A DNA stretch of 64,000 nucleotides, taken from Sanderia malayensis. Lineage: Eukaryota > Cnidaria > Scyphozoa > Semaeostomeae > Pelagiidae. Positions 12,225-23,309 of this stretch are shown here, one piece after another (the stretch's first letter is position 1; every line of letters starts with the position of its first letter). The position numbers were made by a program, and so were the translations under genes. Below the pieces are notes generated by a model, which was not told the DNA's origin, did no database searches, and was given only the letters and a program-made list of their open reading frames with translations. Location of the stretch: the NCBI GenBank assembly GCA_013076295.1, contig RQOL01000828.1, forward strand, positions 62,001-126,000, written 5' to 3'.

Positions 12225-12625
12225 GGAGCGCTTGCGGTCACTCGCTTCCCAGAGGGGGGCAACTGAAAAAAACTTATCTGGTTGGCGAACTTTGAGCGCT
12301 GCATTCGCTGATGCTCATTTCCTTTTCAACCCCACAAACAATGGGTTAGCTCGCAATGCTCACCTGTGGTTGGCGCACTTTGTGCGCTGCATTCGCTTAC
12401 GCTCATGCCCCTTTCAACTCCACGTACAATGGGCTAGCTCGCTAAGCTCACCTGTGGTTGGCGCACTTCCTGCGCTGCATTCGCTAACGCTCGTGCTTCT
12501 TTGAACCCCACGTACAATAGATTAGCTTGCAGCGCTCGCCTGTTGTTGGTGCACTCCGTGCGCTGCATTCGCTTCCGTCATGCCTCTGCCTACTCCTCTT
12601 ACAACAGTTTGGATCGCTCCGCTCG
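12225..12625 (+). repeat. 88-bp minisatellite array (unit S), about 4-5 copies
   Basis: Units start GGGTTAGCTCGC and repeat every 88 bp (for example 12343 to 12431). Each carries the core GGCGCACTTCGTGCGCTGCA, in which GCGCAC and GTGCGC form a 6-bp stem round a TTC loop, then TTCGCTnACGCTCATGCCCC and CAACCCCACGTACAAT. Arrays of S always sit next to core R in a fixed order (S then R). Long open frames across such arrays are side effects of base composition, not genes. Confidence 0.9.
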
Positions 12626-13335
12626 CCTGATAACCCCTTATTATAATTTGTTAATTAAACTTTGGGCTTGTTTACATTAAGCCTAAGCGTCGCAAGCATG
12701 CCTAAGCAACAATGGCGGTCGCCTACCACCTAAACTACAACTATCTCACTCAAAAAAAAACAAAGCTATCACCTGTGTTCTCAATTGTTTCCAGTAATTT
12801 TCCAGGGGTCTCTCAAACAATTAGGAAGGCTTTATAAAGATAATCCAGATCGTAAAACCCTTTGTAATGCGCCGAGTTATCTTTTGTGTGGAAAACAAAA
12901 ACACGCGTCTTCTCCAAAAGTACCTGCTGTTCAACCGAGGGCAAACTTGCATGATAACGAAAATTGTGCGACTGTTCACGTGAAGTCGCGAAAGAGCCAA
13001 TCAAAATGCAGGAAAAGGCGAAACGGGTCACGTGAAGAGCGAATATCTGTTTTGGACGCGAGTTTTGAAGTTTCGCCAGCGTAAACGGTAGTTTTTTCGT
13101 GATCGAAAAACGAAATCCATTACCCTGGTTAAATTAATAAAATAAACAATCAGTGTGAATTTCATTGCCATATACACACATACAAAAAAGCCTTTGTGAT
13201 TACACGGTTCGCCGTTTCCGCCCTTTGTTTTGAGGCGTTCGACCTATTGTTTCGGGTCGAATCTATTGTTTTTGGCAAGAAAGTGTGTCATCACGTGACC
13301 TCCGCAGAATAGTAATATTAGATAATAGTAATGTT
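12626..13335 (+). mobile_element. Composite repeat core R, copy 1
   Basis: Begins CTGATAACCCCTTATTATAA and GGGCTTGTTTACATTA, and ends with the signature TTCGACCTATTGTTTCGGGT, CGAATCTATTGTTTTTGGCA, then TCACGTGAC and an AATATTA-rich tail. Matching blocks recur at 13562-14010, 17035-17700, 20125-20905, 22595-23300 and 26060-26220. Inside are AGCCAATCAAA and CACGTG boxes. No protein domain is present. It is a dispersed non-coding element of unknown class; a Helitron-like origin is possible because tandem units and hairpins are typical there, but no terminus proves it. Confidence 0.75.
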
Positions 13336-13339
13336 ATCA

Positions 13340-13561
13340 GTTGTTTTAACCCGACGTACAATGGGTTAACTCGCTGCGCTCGCCTGTAGTTGGGGCACTA
13401 CGTGCGCTGTATTCCCTTATGCCCATGCTTCTTTCAACCCCACTTAGAATGGGTTAGCTCGCTGCGCTCGCCTGTGGTTGGCGCACTTCGTGTGCTGCAT
13501 TAACTTACGCTCATGCCTGTTTCAACCCTACGTACAATGGGTTAGCTCGCTGCGCTCACCT
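13340..13561 (+). repeat. Minisatellite S array, second block
   Basis: Two to three S units with GGGTTAGCTCGCTGCGCTCG and GGCGCACTTCGTGTGCTGCA, leading directly into R copy 2. The S-R-S-R order at 12.2-14.0 kb is a tandem duplication of the whole composite. Confidence 0.85.
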
Positions 13562-14010
13562 GATAATCCCCTATCATAATTTGTTGATTAAAACTTTGGG
13601 CTTGTTTACATTAGGCCTACCACGTGGGTCGGGCAAAAAGAGCCAATCAACTTGCAGCAAAAAGCAAGCGCTTTGTTCGAATTTGGAGTTCACGACACGA
13701 ATTTGAAAGTTTCGCCAATGTAAACCGTAGTTTTTTTGTGATACCACAATTAGCAGAATAATTAATGGAATAATTCAATAATTAGGGAGAAAATCGAAAA
13801 ACAAAATCCATTACCCTGGTTAAAATAATAAACTAAACATTCAGTTGGAATTTCATTGCCATATACCCACATACAAAAAAGCCTTTGTGATTACACTGTT
13901 CGCCGTTTCGGCCCATTGCTTTTGGGCGTTCGACCTATTCTTTCGGGTCGAATCTATTGTTTTTGGCAAGGAAAGTGCATCGTCACGTGATATCACAGAA
14001 TATATATATT
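13562..14010 (+). mobile_element. Composite repeat core R, copy 2 (shorter)
   Basis: Same start (CTGATAATCCCCTATCATAA) and end (TTTTTGGCAAGGAAAGTGCA, TCACGTGAT) as copy 1, but the 5' portion after TTACATTAGGCCTA lacks a block of roughly 280 bp that is present in copy 1. It has an extra segment with AATTAGCAGAATAATTAATG that copy 1 lacks but the 22.6 kb copy shares. Confidence 0.7.
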
Positions 14011-14895
14011 AGATAATAACAAAATTATAACAAAAAGTTGAAGTAGTAAGCAACATATATATCACATTATAAGTGCTAAATGAAGAAAACTCACATATAT
14101 CCACCCAAGCTTAGCATCACAAATTTTGCAAGAAACATCTCGCACCATGTGTCTTCCAGTAAGCTAGAAGAAGAATATGCGTATTTACAGTTTAAATAAA
14201 ACAAGAAATATTTTTGCTAATGGTAGAAAAATCTCAGAAGAAAGGTAAGGTGTAAGTAACCCTGGAAAAAACTTAAATGGCAAAACTCTCCTCGAAAATG
14301 TGCTTAATTGATAAAAATAAATAGTATTTTGCTGTAACCACACCACTGCCCTTGCAAAATATTTATGTGGTTTAGAACATCAGGTGAATTTCAATCACAC
14401 AGGTATTCGATAATAAATAATAAAAAATTTCTATTGAAAAATAACAAAATAAAATTCTTCTAGGAATGTTCTCTTGCAACATCTGTGATGAAATAGATAT
14501 TTCTCACTAAACAACGGGAAGCAAAAAAAATAGTCAATTCGATGAATTCATTATTTGATAATCAATTTGACACCAATTTGATAATCAATTTGATCAACAC
14601 TTAAATATAATAGGTAATAGAATTCATTAATTTTGATCTTGATACACATGTGTGCCTAAAAATGAGAGGCAAAAGTTTTTTTGTGTTACAGTTCTCTCGT
14701 TCCTAACTAACAGGAGTAATGAAAATTGAAAGACTGTTGTCGTAATTAGGTAAGTAATGTTGGTTAACAATATTTAGCAAAATATTTTGGAATAATAATG
14801 AAATAGAAATATAGTATAATAAAAAAGAGCAGAATGGAGAAATGCAAATAGCCTTTACATATCCTAAATGATGTGGCAGAGCTTTTATTCTGTCA
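14011..14895. other. AT-rich gap
   Basis: No gene seen. A short direct repeat (TTTGATAATCAATTTGA) occurs twice near 14551-14592. Confidence 0.4.
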
Positions 14896-14899
14896 TTAA

Positions 14900-16164
14900 A
14901 GTGCTAATGCAACGAAATTTGACATATCGATTTTTTTATTTTAAATGAAAGCCAAAGATGTACTGATCAGTTTGATCAATTTTGACGTGCATCTGACAAG
15001 TATAAGTTACTTTAATTTCACCTTGAATCAGGCCACCTTTTGCGAAAAATATTGCAACGCTGTGACGTCACAGTGATGACCCATATTATTTCTCGCAATG
15101 GAAGTCAATGGGTTTTTTCGAACGTCGTTTGGTTTTTTTTTAATAGCTCCACTCAGGGTGGGGATATTTGAGCTCCGGCTGAACCAACATAAGGGCGAAT
15201 CTTTTAGCCGTCGTTTTGAAAAAAATTGGTGTCATTTTGTTTAACGTTAGAGACACAATTTAAGTTTGAAAATGGGTACCTCCAAAAAATGTGACGTCAT
15301 CCCGCGTCGCCATTGTTGCTTCGAGTTGCTGTGGAACGACACGTAGCCCTGGTTTGGCTTATCCCAGGTCTTATTTTTTGTAATAACTTATTTTAGCTCA
15401 AAATTGCAGACATTGAATTATTTTTAGAAACTTCGGAAATTAAAATTCCTTCGATATCACCCCAAAAAGCTAAATCTTCTGACATTTGTTTTGGTCGGCT
15501 CGGGCCTAACCACTCCGGGCGAGGAGTGCTTAGGCCCGAGTAAAGCTGAGTCACACGGGTTGGTTTACGAGCTTGTTTACTGCATCTATTGCAGGAATAG
15601 CGTTTGATTTTAGCTTTAATATCATCTTTAATTCTTTCCCAATATCTCTCTTTACTTCAAAGCAAAAATGAGCGCTATAATGAATAAAATCCTGCTCTCC
15701 TAGTCGGTGGTGCGAATGATGTCTGTCTCCTGAACTCCTTAAAAAGACCTTGTTCTGTTTGATTGGTTTTGAAATACTATCAGCAACATTATGAAACGGT
15801 ACTTTTTCGCAACACTGAGTAATCGTACAATTGTCTCCGTTATGTATCTCTACGACATGTAAATAGTTTTATGATTTATTTGCTCCCGAGACGAGATACC
15901 CGTCATGTGTGTGCTCGCTCACAGCTCGCCATGTCGAATTTCAATAGAAGGAAGCCTGCTTGACGTTGCAGACGCGACGTTTGATGACATCACAGTGATG
16001 TTCTGTTTTCGCACGAAAAAGGTCAAAATTGCCTACTTTGAAGGTTAATAGCGAAAAAAGTATACATAATTTGCAAATTTTATTTGCGCCACGTTAATCA
16101 GTGCATTGAAATCTATAGATTTTTGAAATAAAAACACTATGTAAAAATTCGTTGCATTAGCACT
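14900..16164. mobile_element. 1265-bp non-autonomous TIR element with TTAA duplication
   Basis: Both ends are inverted copies of AGTGCTAATGCAACGAA, with similarity extending to about 27 bp (two mismatches). TTAA flanks each side (14896-14899 and 16165-16168). TTAA target duplication is diagnostic of piggyBac and Kolobok groups. No transposase frame is present. Inside, 15498-15540 forms a strong palindrome (CTCGGGCCTAA...TTAGGCCCGAG) with a CACTCC/GGAGTG inner stem. Several TGACGTCA-type sites (about 15061-15070, 15290-15300, 15984-15995) resemble CRE boxes. Confidence 0.9.
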
Positions 16165-16168
16165 TTAA

Positions 16169-16779
16169 CATAATTGAAAAAATTGCAAACACATAACAGC
16201 TTTTACATTTTGAAATCAACAAATATAGTTTCAGTTTTGATTTGCCATATCAACAACAACTACGGCTGACAAGCACAACAATAAAATTTAACACATTTAG
16301 GCATGATTTCCCATGAACTTCCGATCTATAAATTTCGAGAAACATTTTTTATATCACAATTAAACGAATGTTTGCCACTTCTTTGTTTAAATATTTCGCA
16401 AAAAAGTACTTGGCTGAATATCGTTCACCCACAAAAATTGATTAAGTTTCGTTTTCCATATTTTGCCACTTCAATATTTCTCTATTTTGCCAAAATACTG
16501 TTGGCAAGAAAAATTTATAAGCTCCAACAATTGTTTAAGCTGACACTGTTTTTTATTTGAACAATTCTTTTCTAGGACTGCCACATGGAGATATGGCAAT
16601 AAACTTAGTTATGATGGTGTTGAAATGGTTTAAAAAAGATTTGTGTTTATTATTGAAAACAAAGGAGGACACCGGACCAGGCGTTGTTCTTTCCGTACTG
16701 AAACCAAAGAGAGAAGTCGATCCAGTTCCGGAACGTACGTCACAGAACCTCAGCACAGATCCTTTTCTGAAGTGCGACA
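16169..16779. other. AT-rich stretch, no gene seen
   Basis: An 85-codon frame at 16303-16560 shows no domain. From about 16660 the sequence probably belongs to the Kolobok-end fragment that follows. Confidence 0.4.
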
Positions 16780-16915
16780 CTTTCTGAAATGGCCTGAAAA
16801 TCGCACTTTTGAAGCCGTGAAAAGAGGTGTTAAAGAATTAATTTCGAAATTTAAAAACAGCATTACCTGTTTTTACGTCAAAAACTACCCTTTAAGATAA
16901 TAAAAAAATAAGCCT
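16780..16915 (-). mobile_element. Fragment of a Kolobok-type element end
   Basis: The reverse complement aligns with the left subterminal region of the Kolobok element at 46281-46415: shared blocks AAAATCGCACTTTTG, CCGTGAAAAGAGGTGTTAA, ATTTCGAAATTTAAAAA and CCTGTTTTTACGTCAAAAAC. The outermost ~30 bp are diverged, so no clean terminus remains. It shows a second member of the same family in the window. Confidence 0.75.
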
Positions 16916-17034
16916 TTTAGCCACAGTTAAAATAGCTTAAATCAGTTTGGGCTAAAATGGTTTACTGAAAAAACGCAACACAACGTCAAACTTTCAAAAG
17001 CAAAGACTGTGGGACTAAATTCTTATGTCACAGC

Positions 17035-17700
17035 AGTGACATCAACAGTTTAATATTAATAATCAGCAGAGTCATGTGATACCCCTGGAAACTTGTCAAA
17101 AACAATAGATTCGACCAGAAACAATAGGTGAAATGCCTCAAAACAAGGGGCCAAAACGGTAAACGAAGTATCGATAAAGGCTGAAGCAAAAAGTTATCTA
17201 TATTACAGGTTTAAGCTTAAAGCTAGGAAACTCAATGTTTGCGTTCGCTAAAATGGCGAGAATCACGAAAAACAACAATTTAAGCCTGTGAGACTTCCAA
17301 ATTCGCTTCGGGAACTCTATTTTTGAACAAAGTACTGTGTCCAGTTTTGCCTTTTGCTGCAATTTGATTCGCTCTTTCGCAACCCATGTGAATAGTCAAT
17401 CGTTTTCCGTTCTCATTTCCGACGGGTTGCAGTAGATACTTTGGGAAAAGACACATATTTTTGTTTTGCACACAAAGGATAACTGGGCACCTTTCCAAGT
17501 GTTTTACAACATCAATTATCATTGTAAAGGTGTGCTAATTGATTGAAAGACCCCTGGAGAGTTGCAGGAAACAATAGAAAAGACAGGCGATAGCTTTGTT
17601 TTGTTATTCCAATGAAATATTTGTGGTTTCCGTAATAGGTGCCCACCATGGTTGCTGTGGAAGACTTGTGAAGCATAGGCCTAAATCCACGATCTTAATA
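17035..17700 (-). mobile_element. Composite repeat core R, copy 3
   Basis: Inverted R copy: TCAAAAACAATAGATTCGAC, AAACAATAGG and AAAACAAGGGGCCAAAACGG are reverse complements of the R signature. It ends towards 17700 with AATAAACAAATTATGATAAG and then passes into S units, so the S-then-R order is preserved on the minus strand. Confidence 0.75.
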
Positions 17701-18485
17701 AACAAATTATGATAAGGGATTATCAGGCAAGCGGAGCGAGCCAAACTTCTGTAAGAGGACTGGGCAGAGGCATGATCATAAGCGAATGCAGGGCGCAAAG
17801 TTAGCCTACCACTAAACATTTTTGATAATAGAGAGACAGCCATGGTAAGGGGGTTGAAAGGGGCATGATCGTCAGCGAATGCAGCACACAAAGTGGGCCG
17901 AGAATTACAGAAGACAATTGTGAAAAGATGACAGCCTTTTGCTTTGTTTTTTTCAGTGCAACGTTTTTAGGTTTTTTAGTTAGTAGGGGACCTCAAGTTT
18001 TGCTTCAGCTTGCTTGCGGCGTTGGGCCTAATGCAAACAAAGCCAAAATTTTAGTAAACAAACAATGATAAAAGATTATCAGGCGAAGGGAGCAAGCCAA
18101 ACTGTTGGGTAGGTAAGGGCACGAATATAAGCAAATGCAGGATGCAAAGCGCGCCAACCAGTCAACCGATATTGATAATAGATGCTCAGGCAAGCATTTG
18201 TGGAGTCGAAAGGGCCATGAAAGCCAGCAAATGCACTGCAGAAAGTACGCCACCGAATCAACATGTCTTAATAATATATACCCGGTTGAGCGGAGCGAGC
18301 CAATCCGTTGTATGTGGGCCGAAATGGGCATGAGCATAAGGGCATGCAGCGCACACAGTGCGCCAACAAAGCAACTGAACTTGATAATAGATACTCAGGC
18401 AAGCAGAGCGACAATCCGTTGTACGTAGGGTCAAAAGGGGCTTGAGCGCTAGCAAATGCAGCAAACGAAGTGGGCACATTAAGCT
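17700..18485 (-). repeat. Minus-strand S arrays split by an R segment
   Basis: S units at about 17715-17890 and 18070-18480 (GGCATGATCGTCAGCGAATG; GGGCATGAGCATAAGGGCATG; AGTGCGCCAAC). Between them, 17890-18065 is an R 5' portion (TTGGGCCTAATGCAAACAAA, AACAATGATAAAAGATTATC). The block therefore holds at least two composites in tandem. Confidence 0.75.
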
Positions 18486-19440
18486 TTTTTACTTGACCCA
18501 AGATATGGGGCTCCTTCTGTGCCATTCATTTGCTCCCAGAAATAATGATATATTTGGCAAAATCTAGATATTATAAAATACATTTACGCTGTCCAATTCA
18601 ACTGCTTACTCCATAATTTTTATCTATTGCCACAAAAAGCGTTCCATTCAGGAGAAACATCGGATTGGAATCAAACCTTAAAAATAACGATCATAGAATT
18701 TCCTAAAGAATTATACTAACCATAATCCTGTCTTGAACTTCACTGAAATTCAAATTTACTCTAAAAAGAAATAAACAAGAACTACATATAAATCATACAA
18801 GGGTCAGTCGCAAAATAGATGCAATGAACAAAGCAAAGTAGATGCAATAAACAAATAAGTTGTGGGAATTAAAGATACGCTAAAACACTAATCCGCAGAC
18901 AAAGTAACAGTTGTGAAAAGTAAGCTTATAAGTGTCTAAGCGAAAACCCAAGGAGATGGATTGTGTTTTCGTGATCCTTGAACAGACAGATACAAAATAT
19001 TCACATAAAGTGTAACTGATACAAATCCCCCTTTTATAAAACGTATAGCTGGGGGCGCTAGCTAAGCTCGCTTCCGTGAGGGTGTGTTCCACTTTGGGGG
19101 AAAATCAAAACCCCCTGTCGTCTTAGAGTGACACACTAATTTAATGTGGAAAATAAAAATACGAGTCTTCTAATACCCTTGGTTTCATGACACCCAAATT
19201 TAAATAATAAAAAATAATACACTAATTTAGTGTTGGTAAATATACTAATACGTATACTAAACATTAAATACACAAAACGTTAAACGTTAAATGCTATTAA
19301 CCTTGTCTCATTATCGATAGTTGCCCCAATAGGGCCCAAAACCTTGACATTGTTTGCATCGAGTTTGGGGGTCGCAAGCTGCTCGAAGCAACGATTGTGG
19401 TTGACTAATCTGAAGGCTATAACAAAATTCATAACTTTGA
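18486..19440. other. AT-rich gap
   Basis: No gene or repeat recognised. Confidence 0.4.
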
Positions 19441-19459
19441 CTTTGTTTTCATCGGGCCT

Positions 19460-20105
19460 ACTGTAAAAACATACTATACCTACTAAAACTACTATAAAAA
19501 CATACTATACCTACTATACCTACTATAAAAACACACTATAGCCCTATTTACACTACACAAACTAACCCGGGTTAACTTAACCCGGGTCAGTTTAACCCGG
19601 GTCAGTTTTCGCCTGTAGTGTAAGCGCTCACCAGTGTGCGAAACTGGGTTAGCCGAAATGCCAAATGTAAACGAAGTCGAGTCGAAAGAAAAAGTCCTCC
19701 TTTCCTCGCTACTTTTTGTTTTCAACAAGAGTGCGCATGCTCATACTAGAAACTAACCCAGGTTCGTCCCAGTCTTGCGCTTAGATTGCATTTTCGTAAA
19801 ACTAACCCGGGTCAGTTTTAAACTAACCCACCACGAGAGGTGGGTTAGTTTAACCCGGGCCGAACCCGGGTTAGTTGCATTTACACTTCGAAAAACTAAC
19901 CCGGGTTAGTTTGTGTTGTGTAAATAGGGCTTAAACCTACTATACCTTCTATACATACATACCATACCTACTATACCTACTATACAAACATACTATACCT
20001 ACTATAAAAACACACTATACCTGCAATACAAACATACTACACCTACTATACCTACTATACAAACATGCTATACATACTATACCTAATATTATAGAAACAT
20101 ACAAA
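19460..20105. repeat. CTACTATAC minisatellite, interrupted
   Basis: Degenerate 9-bp units (ATACTATACCTACTATAC and variants with AAAAACACACTATA) occupy about 19460-19540 and 19932-20105. The TIR element at 19541-19930 splits the array, so the array is older than that insertion. Confidence 0.85.
19541..19930. mobile_element. 390-bp MITE inserted in the minisatellite
   Basis: Ends are inverted copies: GCCCTATTTACACTACACAA and, reversed, GCCCTATTTACACAACACAA, continuing into ACTAACCCGGGTTA. Multiple AACCCGGGTTA palindromes lie inside. Flanks are ATA and TTA, not a perfect duplication, though a TWA-type site would suit PIF/Harbinger. Its organisation (GGCCC/GCCC...TTTACAC ends, internal palindromic repeats) resembles the element at 53552-54129. 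Confidence 0.8.
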
Positions 20106-20124
20106 CACTTGTCGCAAGTTTAAG

Positions 20125-20905
20125 TGAGGAAAATCGTGCAAATAGTACCTGAAAAATTCATAACTTTGGCTTTGTTTTCATTGGGCCTAAATGTTGCAAG
20201 CATGCCGAACCGACGCCTACTACAAAAACTACCACTATTTCAACTCAAAATACAAAACAAAGCTATCAACTGTGTTCCCAATTGTTTCCTGGAACTGTCC
20301 AGGGAACAGTTAGCAGCTCTTTACAAAAATAATTCAGCTCGTAAAACACTTTGAAAGGCGCCCTTTGTGTGCAAAACAAAAGCATGCGCCTTCTCCAAAA
20401 GTACCTGCTGCAACCGAGAACGAATAACGAAAAACGACCGAAAATTCATGTGGGTCGCCTGCAAGCAGAGGGCGAAAAAGAAAATGATCGACAACGCATG
20501 TGGGCTGCTCGAAAAGAGCCAATGAAATTGCAGGAAAAGCCGAAACGGGTCACATGAAGAGTGCATACTTTGTTCCAAATGGAGTTCGTGATGCGGAAGT
20601 TTCGCCAACGTAAACGATGGTTTTTTCGTGATAGGCAATTAAGCAAATATAAACAAAGAATTTTCTAACCTTTTACTCGAAACTGTAAGCTGTCATATAG
20701 ATAACCTTTTGGTTCCCCTGGCAAGGAACAACTCACTTAAAAAAAGGGAAGGTTAGGGGCCTAAAAAAGCGTTTATGGATACGTCGTTTGCCGTATCGGC
20801 CCATTGTTTTGGGTTGTTCGACCTATTTTTTCGGGTCAAATCTATTGTTTCAGCGTACTTTCGAGTCACGTGACATCATAGAATATATAATAGTTAGATT
20901 TCTGT
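20125..20905 (+). mobile_element. Composite repeat core R, copy 4 (no S array)
   Basis: Contains TTGTTTTCATTGGGCCTAAA, GAAAAGAGCCAATGAAATTG, ACGGGTCACATGAAGAG, TTTCGCCAACGTAAACGATG, then TTCGACCTATTTTTTCGGGT and GAGTCACGTGACATCATAGA. Here no S units precede the core, so S and R can be separated. Confidence 0.75.
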
Positions 20906-21264
20906 AGAAAGAATTCTGCTCACAGCTTTAGATGTGGCAATCTATTTAGGGCACATTCCATAAAAATTTGAAGTAGGGCAATAAATTTTTATCCCCTTGG
21001 CTCAACTTTGGCAAGGAGAGATCCACCCAGAAAATGAGAATTGTTTATCACCACTCCAATTCAAACTAACGGTAAAATCCAGCTTACACCAAATTCGTAA
21101 TTTAAAAATCATATATAACACGCCTGGGCTTAGATAGAAGTTCGAAGTACAAGCAGATGGCTTAAAAGAAGCAATAACAGCTGCTTAAAAATATAGATAA
21201 ACTTATAAATACAATGTATGACTTAGGAAGGAACATTGGTGCCCCATCTAATATATATATTACT

Positions 21265-22642
21265 TACTTAGGTTTACTTAGGTGTTCCTAGAAGGCAGGC
21301 CTCTATATTAGACTCTAACTTCTTCACGACACCAGGTTGGGCTGCCTTGTAATTGTAGAGAATATTTTAATTTTTCCAGTGTTTGTCTAGTCTGTTTTCA
21401 AGGCTATTTACACTTGGTGCACATATTATGTTATCTGTGAGAGAGTTCCATGGTGTTATAATTCTGTGACTAAATGAATAGTGGCCTATTTCCTTATTTG
21501 CTCTTGTTTTGTATAGTTTTTTAGGTAACGGGACGTTTCGCCCCCAAACCAGTTTGCCCCTATTCAAGTTGGTCGATTCGCCCCCTGGGGATAACCGATT
21601 CACCCTCTATTGATTTTGCGGTGTTGGTCAGTTTGCCCCCAGAGAGATCAAATATATTAGTGCGTCCCCTTGTTTGTTTATCAACACATTCTTCAATGAA
21701 ATCCTATTGTTAATGAAGTTCAAAGTTACACTATTAGCGAAAGTGTTTTAAAACAAAACGAAATACGGAATCATAATCGCGAATTGTAAATTAAGGCCCT
21801 GTTCACACGACACCGTTTTTATTTGGCTCCGTTCATTTTGATCCGTTTACGATACGACATACTGCGTTCACACGGGAAACGATTGTAATTGATTTTCTGT
21901 TCATTAATATGTAATTTAAATACTCTAACACAACTTGATGTTGGAAGAAACAATGATAAACAAATTTTGAAGAACTGATGAAATGATTTTGGCAACGGCC
22001 AAATGCGAATTTACCTTGGCCTAAATTGCCCACCTATCAAATTTTCCTGAGCAAGTTAGCAAGAACATCAGATGCTGACCAACTCAGAAGTCAAATGAAA
22101 ATACAAATATTATCCTTAATCTATATTTATGTCTCATACATAGGAGAATTCAGAAATATAATCAGTAGGGGGCGAATTGGTAACGAGACGACGGCGAATC
22201 GACCAGGGATTGGGGTGAATCGGTTAGGGGGCGAAATGGTCTGGGGGCGTATCGTCTCAAAATCGTTTTTTGCTGTGGCCCAGGTTTTCAATATTTTGAC
22301 TTGTTTGTAATTCAATTCCCACATCTGGGTCATAAGTGTTAAATTGTTTGCAAGTGACAATCATGTCTCCTCTTCATCTACAATACATCAAACTCGGTAG
22401 TTTTGATTTTCTCGATCTTTTCTCAAACTCATGTTTCGTAGTGTTGGAATAAGTTTTGTAGCTCTTCTTTGGACATTTTCTAAAGCTGTGGTATCGTTGA
22501 TTAAATGCGGTTGCCACACCTGAACGGCATATTCCAAGTAAGGCCTCACAAAAGCTTTATAGAGATACTTAAAAATTTCCTCATTTAGGCAACTGATATT
22601 CCACAGAGTCACGCGATGCCCCTCAAAATATGCCAAAAACAA
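21265..22642 (-). pseudogene. CR1/L2-like LINE, reverse-transcriptase ORF C-terminus, split by an insertion
   Basis: Minus strand. Right part (22642-22272) reads LYKAFVRPYLEYAVQVWQPH and ALENVQRRATKLIPTL, the conserved tail of CR1/L2-type reverse transcriptases. After the 742-bp insertion the frame resumes exactly (GHS | KKLYKTRA) and continues HYSFSHRIITPWNSL and PSVNSLENRLDKHWKN to a stop near 21367. A short 3' tail with CTAAGTAAACCTAAGTAAGT ends about 21265, as in LINE 3' ends. The 5' side is cut near 22595 by core R. A LINE copies itself by target-primed reverse transcription; this piece is inert. Confidence 0.88.
21523..22264. mobile_element. 742-bp non-autonomous DNA transposon inside the LINE
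   Basis: Flanked by the 7-bp direct repeat GTTTTTT at 21516-21522 and 22265-22271. Ends are imperfect inverted repeats: GGGACGTTTCGCCCCCAAACC and, reversed, GAGACGATACGCCCCCAGACC, followed on each side by further GCCCCnnnTTCACC/TTCGCCCC units. Removing the insert plus one repeat restores the LINE reading frame. No transposase. The GGGGCGAAW units relate it to 7590-7735. Confidence 0.9.
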
Positions 22643-23305
22643 TTATGCCAAATTCGACCCAAAGCAATGGGTTGAATGACACAAAACAATGCGCCAGAAC
22701 AGCGAAAAGTGTAATCAAAAAAGCCATTTTGTTTGCCCGTTTATTGACCTAAATTTATAATCGAAAGCACCATTTATTGATTATAACAAGGTTATCTAGT
22801 TTTGGTTTCGATTTTTTAAAGTTGTTTTGAATTATTCCATTAATTATTCTGCTAATTGTGCTATCACGAAAAAAACAGTTTATGGTGGTGAAACTTTCAA
22901 ATGGGAGTCCCGAGCTCCATTTTCTCACAGGGTACTCAATTTTCAGGTGTTAATTTACGCCATAGCTTCTATCCAATTTGTGCCTGTTGCCCTTTCACGT
23001 GAAGAGTCAAACGTTTTTCATTTTATGCAAATTCGTTCTCAGCTTGCAGCAAGTACTTTTGGACGAGAGGTGTGTTTTTTTCACACAAAGGTTACCTGGG
23101 CAGGCTTCAAAATGTTTTTAATACCGGGATAATTATTGTAAATACCTACTAATCGTTTGAAAGACCTCGAGAGAATTACAGGAAGCAATTCTGAAAATGT
23201 GAAAGCATTTTCTTTTGTTTTTTTACTGAAATAATGGAAGATTTTATAGTAGGCCACCTCAATTTTTCTTTCCACATGCTTGCAACGCTTAGTCCTAATG
23301 ATTGC
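22595..23305 (-). mobile_element. Composite repeat core R, copy 5
   Basis: Inverted R: GAGTCACGCGATGCC, TTCGACCCAAAGCAATGGGT, TGTGCTATCACGAAAAAAAC, TTGCCCTTTCACGTGAAGAG, then AGTCCTAATG towards S units at 23310. Its outer end abuts the truncated LINE, so R inserted into or recombined with the LINE there. Confidence 0.75.
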
Positions 23306-23309
23306 TCAC

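Noticed and set aside
12225..12625. CRISPR-like array of regular repeats
   Set aside because: Units are contiguous 88-bp tandem repeats without unique spacers, in an intron-bearing animal-type genome.
15498..15540. Palindrome as a bacterial-type terminator
   Set aside because: It lies inside a eukaryotic TIR element with no gene beside it.
16892..16895. TTAA after CTACCC as a Kolobok end
   Set aside because: Alignment with 46275-46320 continues past it (AATAAAAAAATA is shared), so the TTAA is internal and accidental, not a terminus.
18135..18525. Overlapping frames of 60-110 codons in the S arrays
   Set aside because: They arise in several frames and both strands from the repeated unit; same amino-acid text recurs with every unit.
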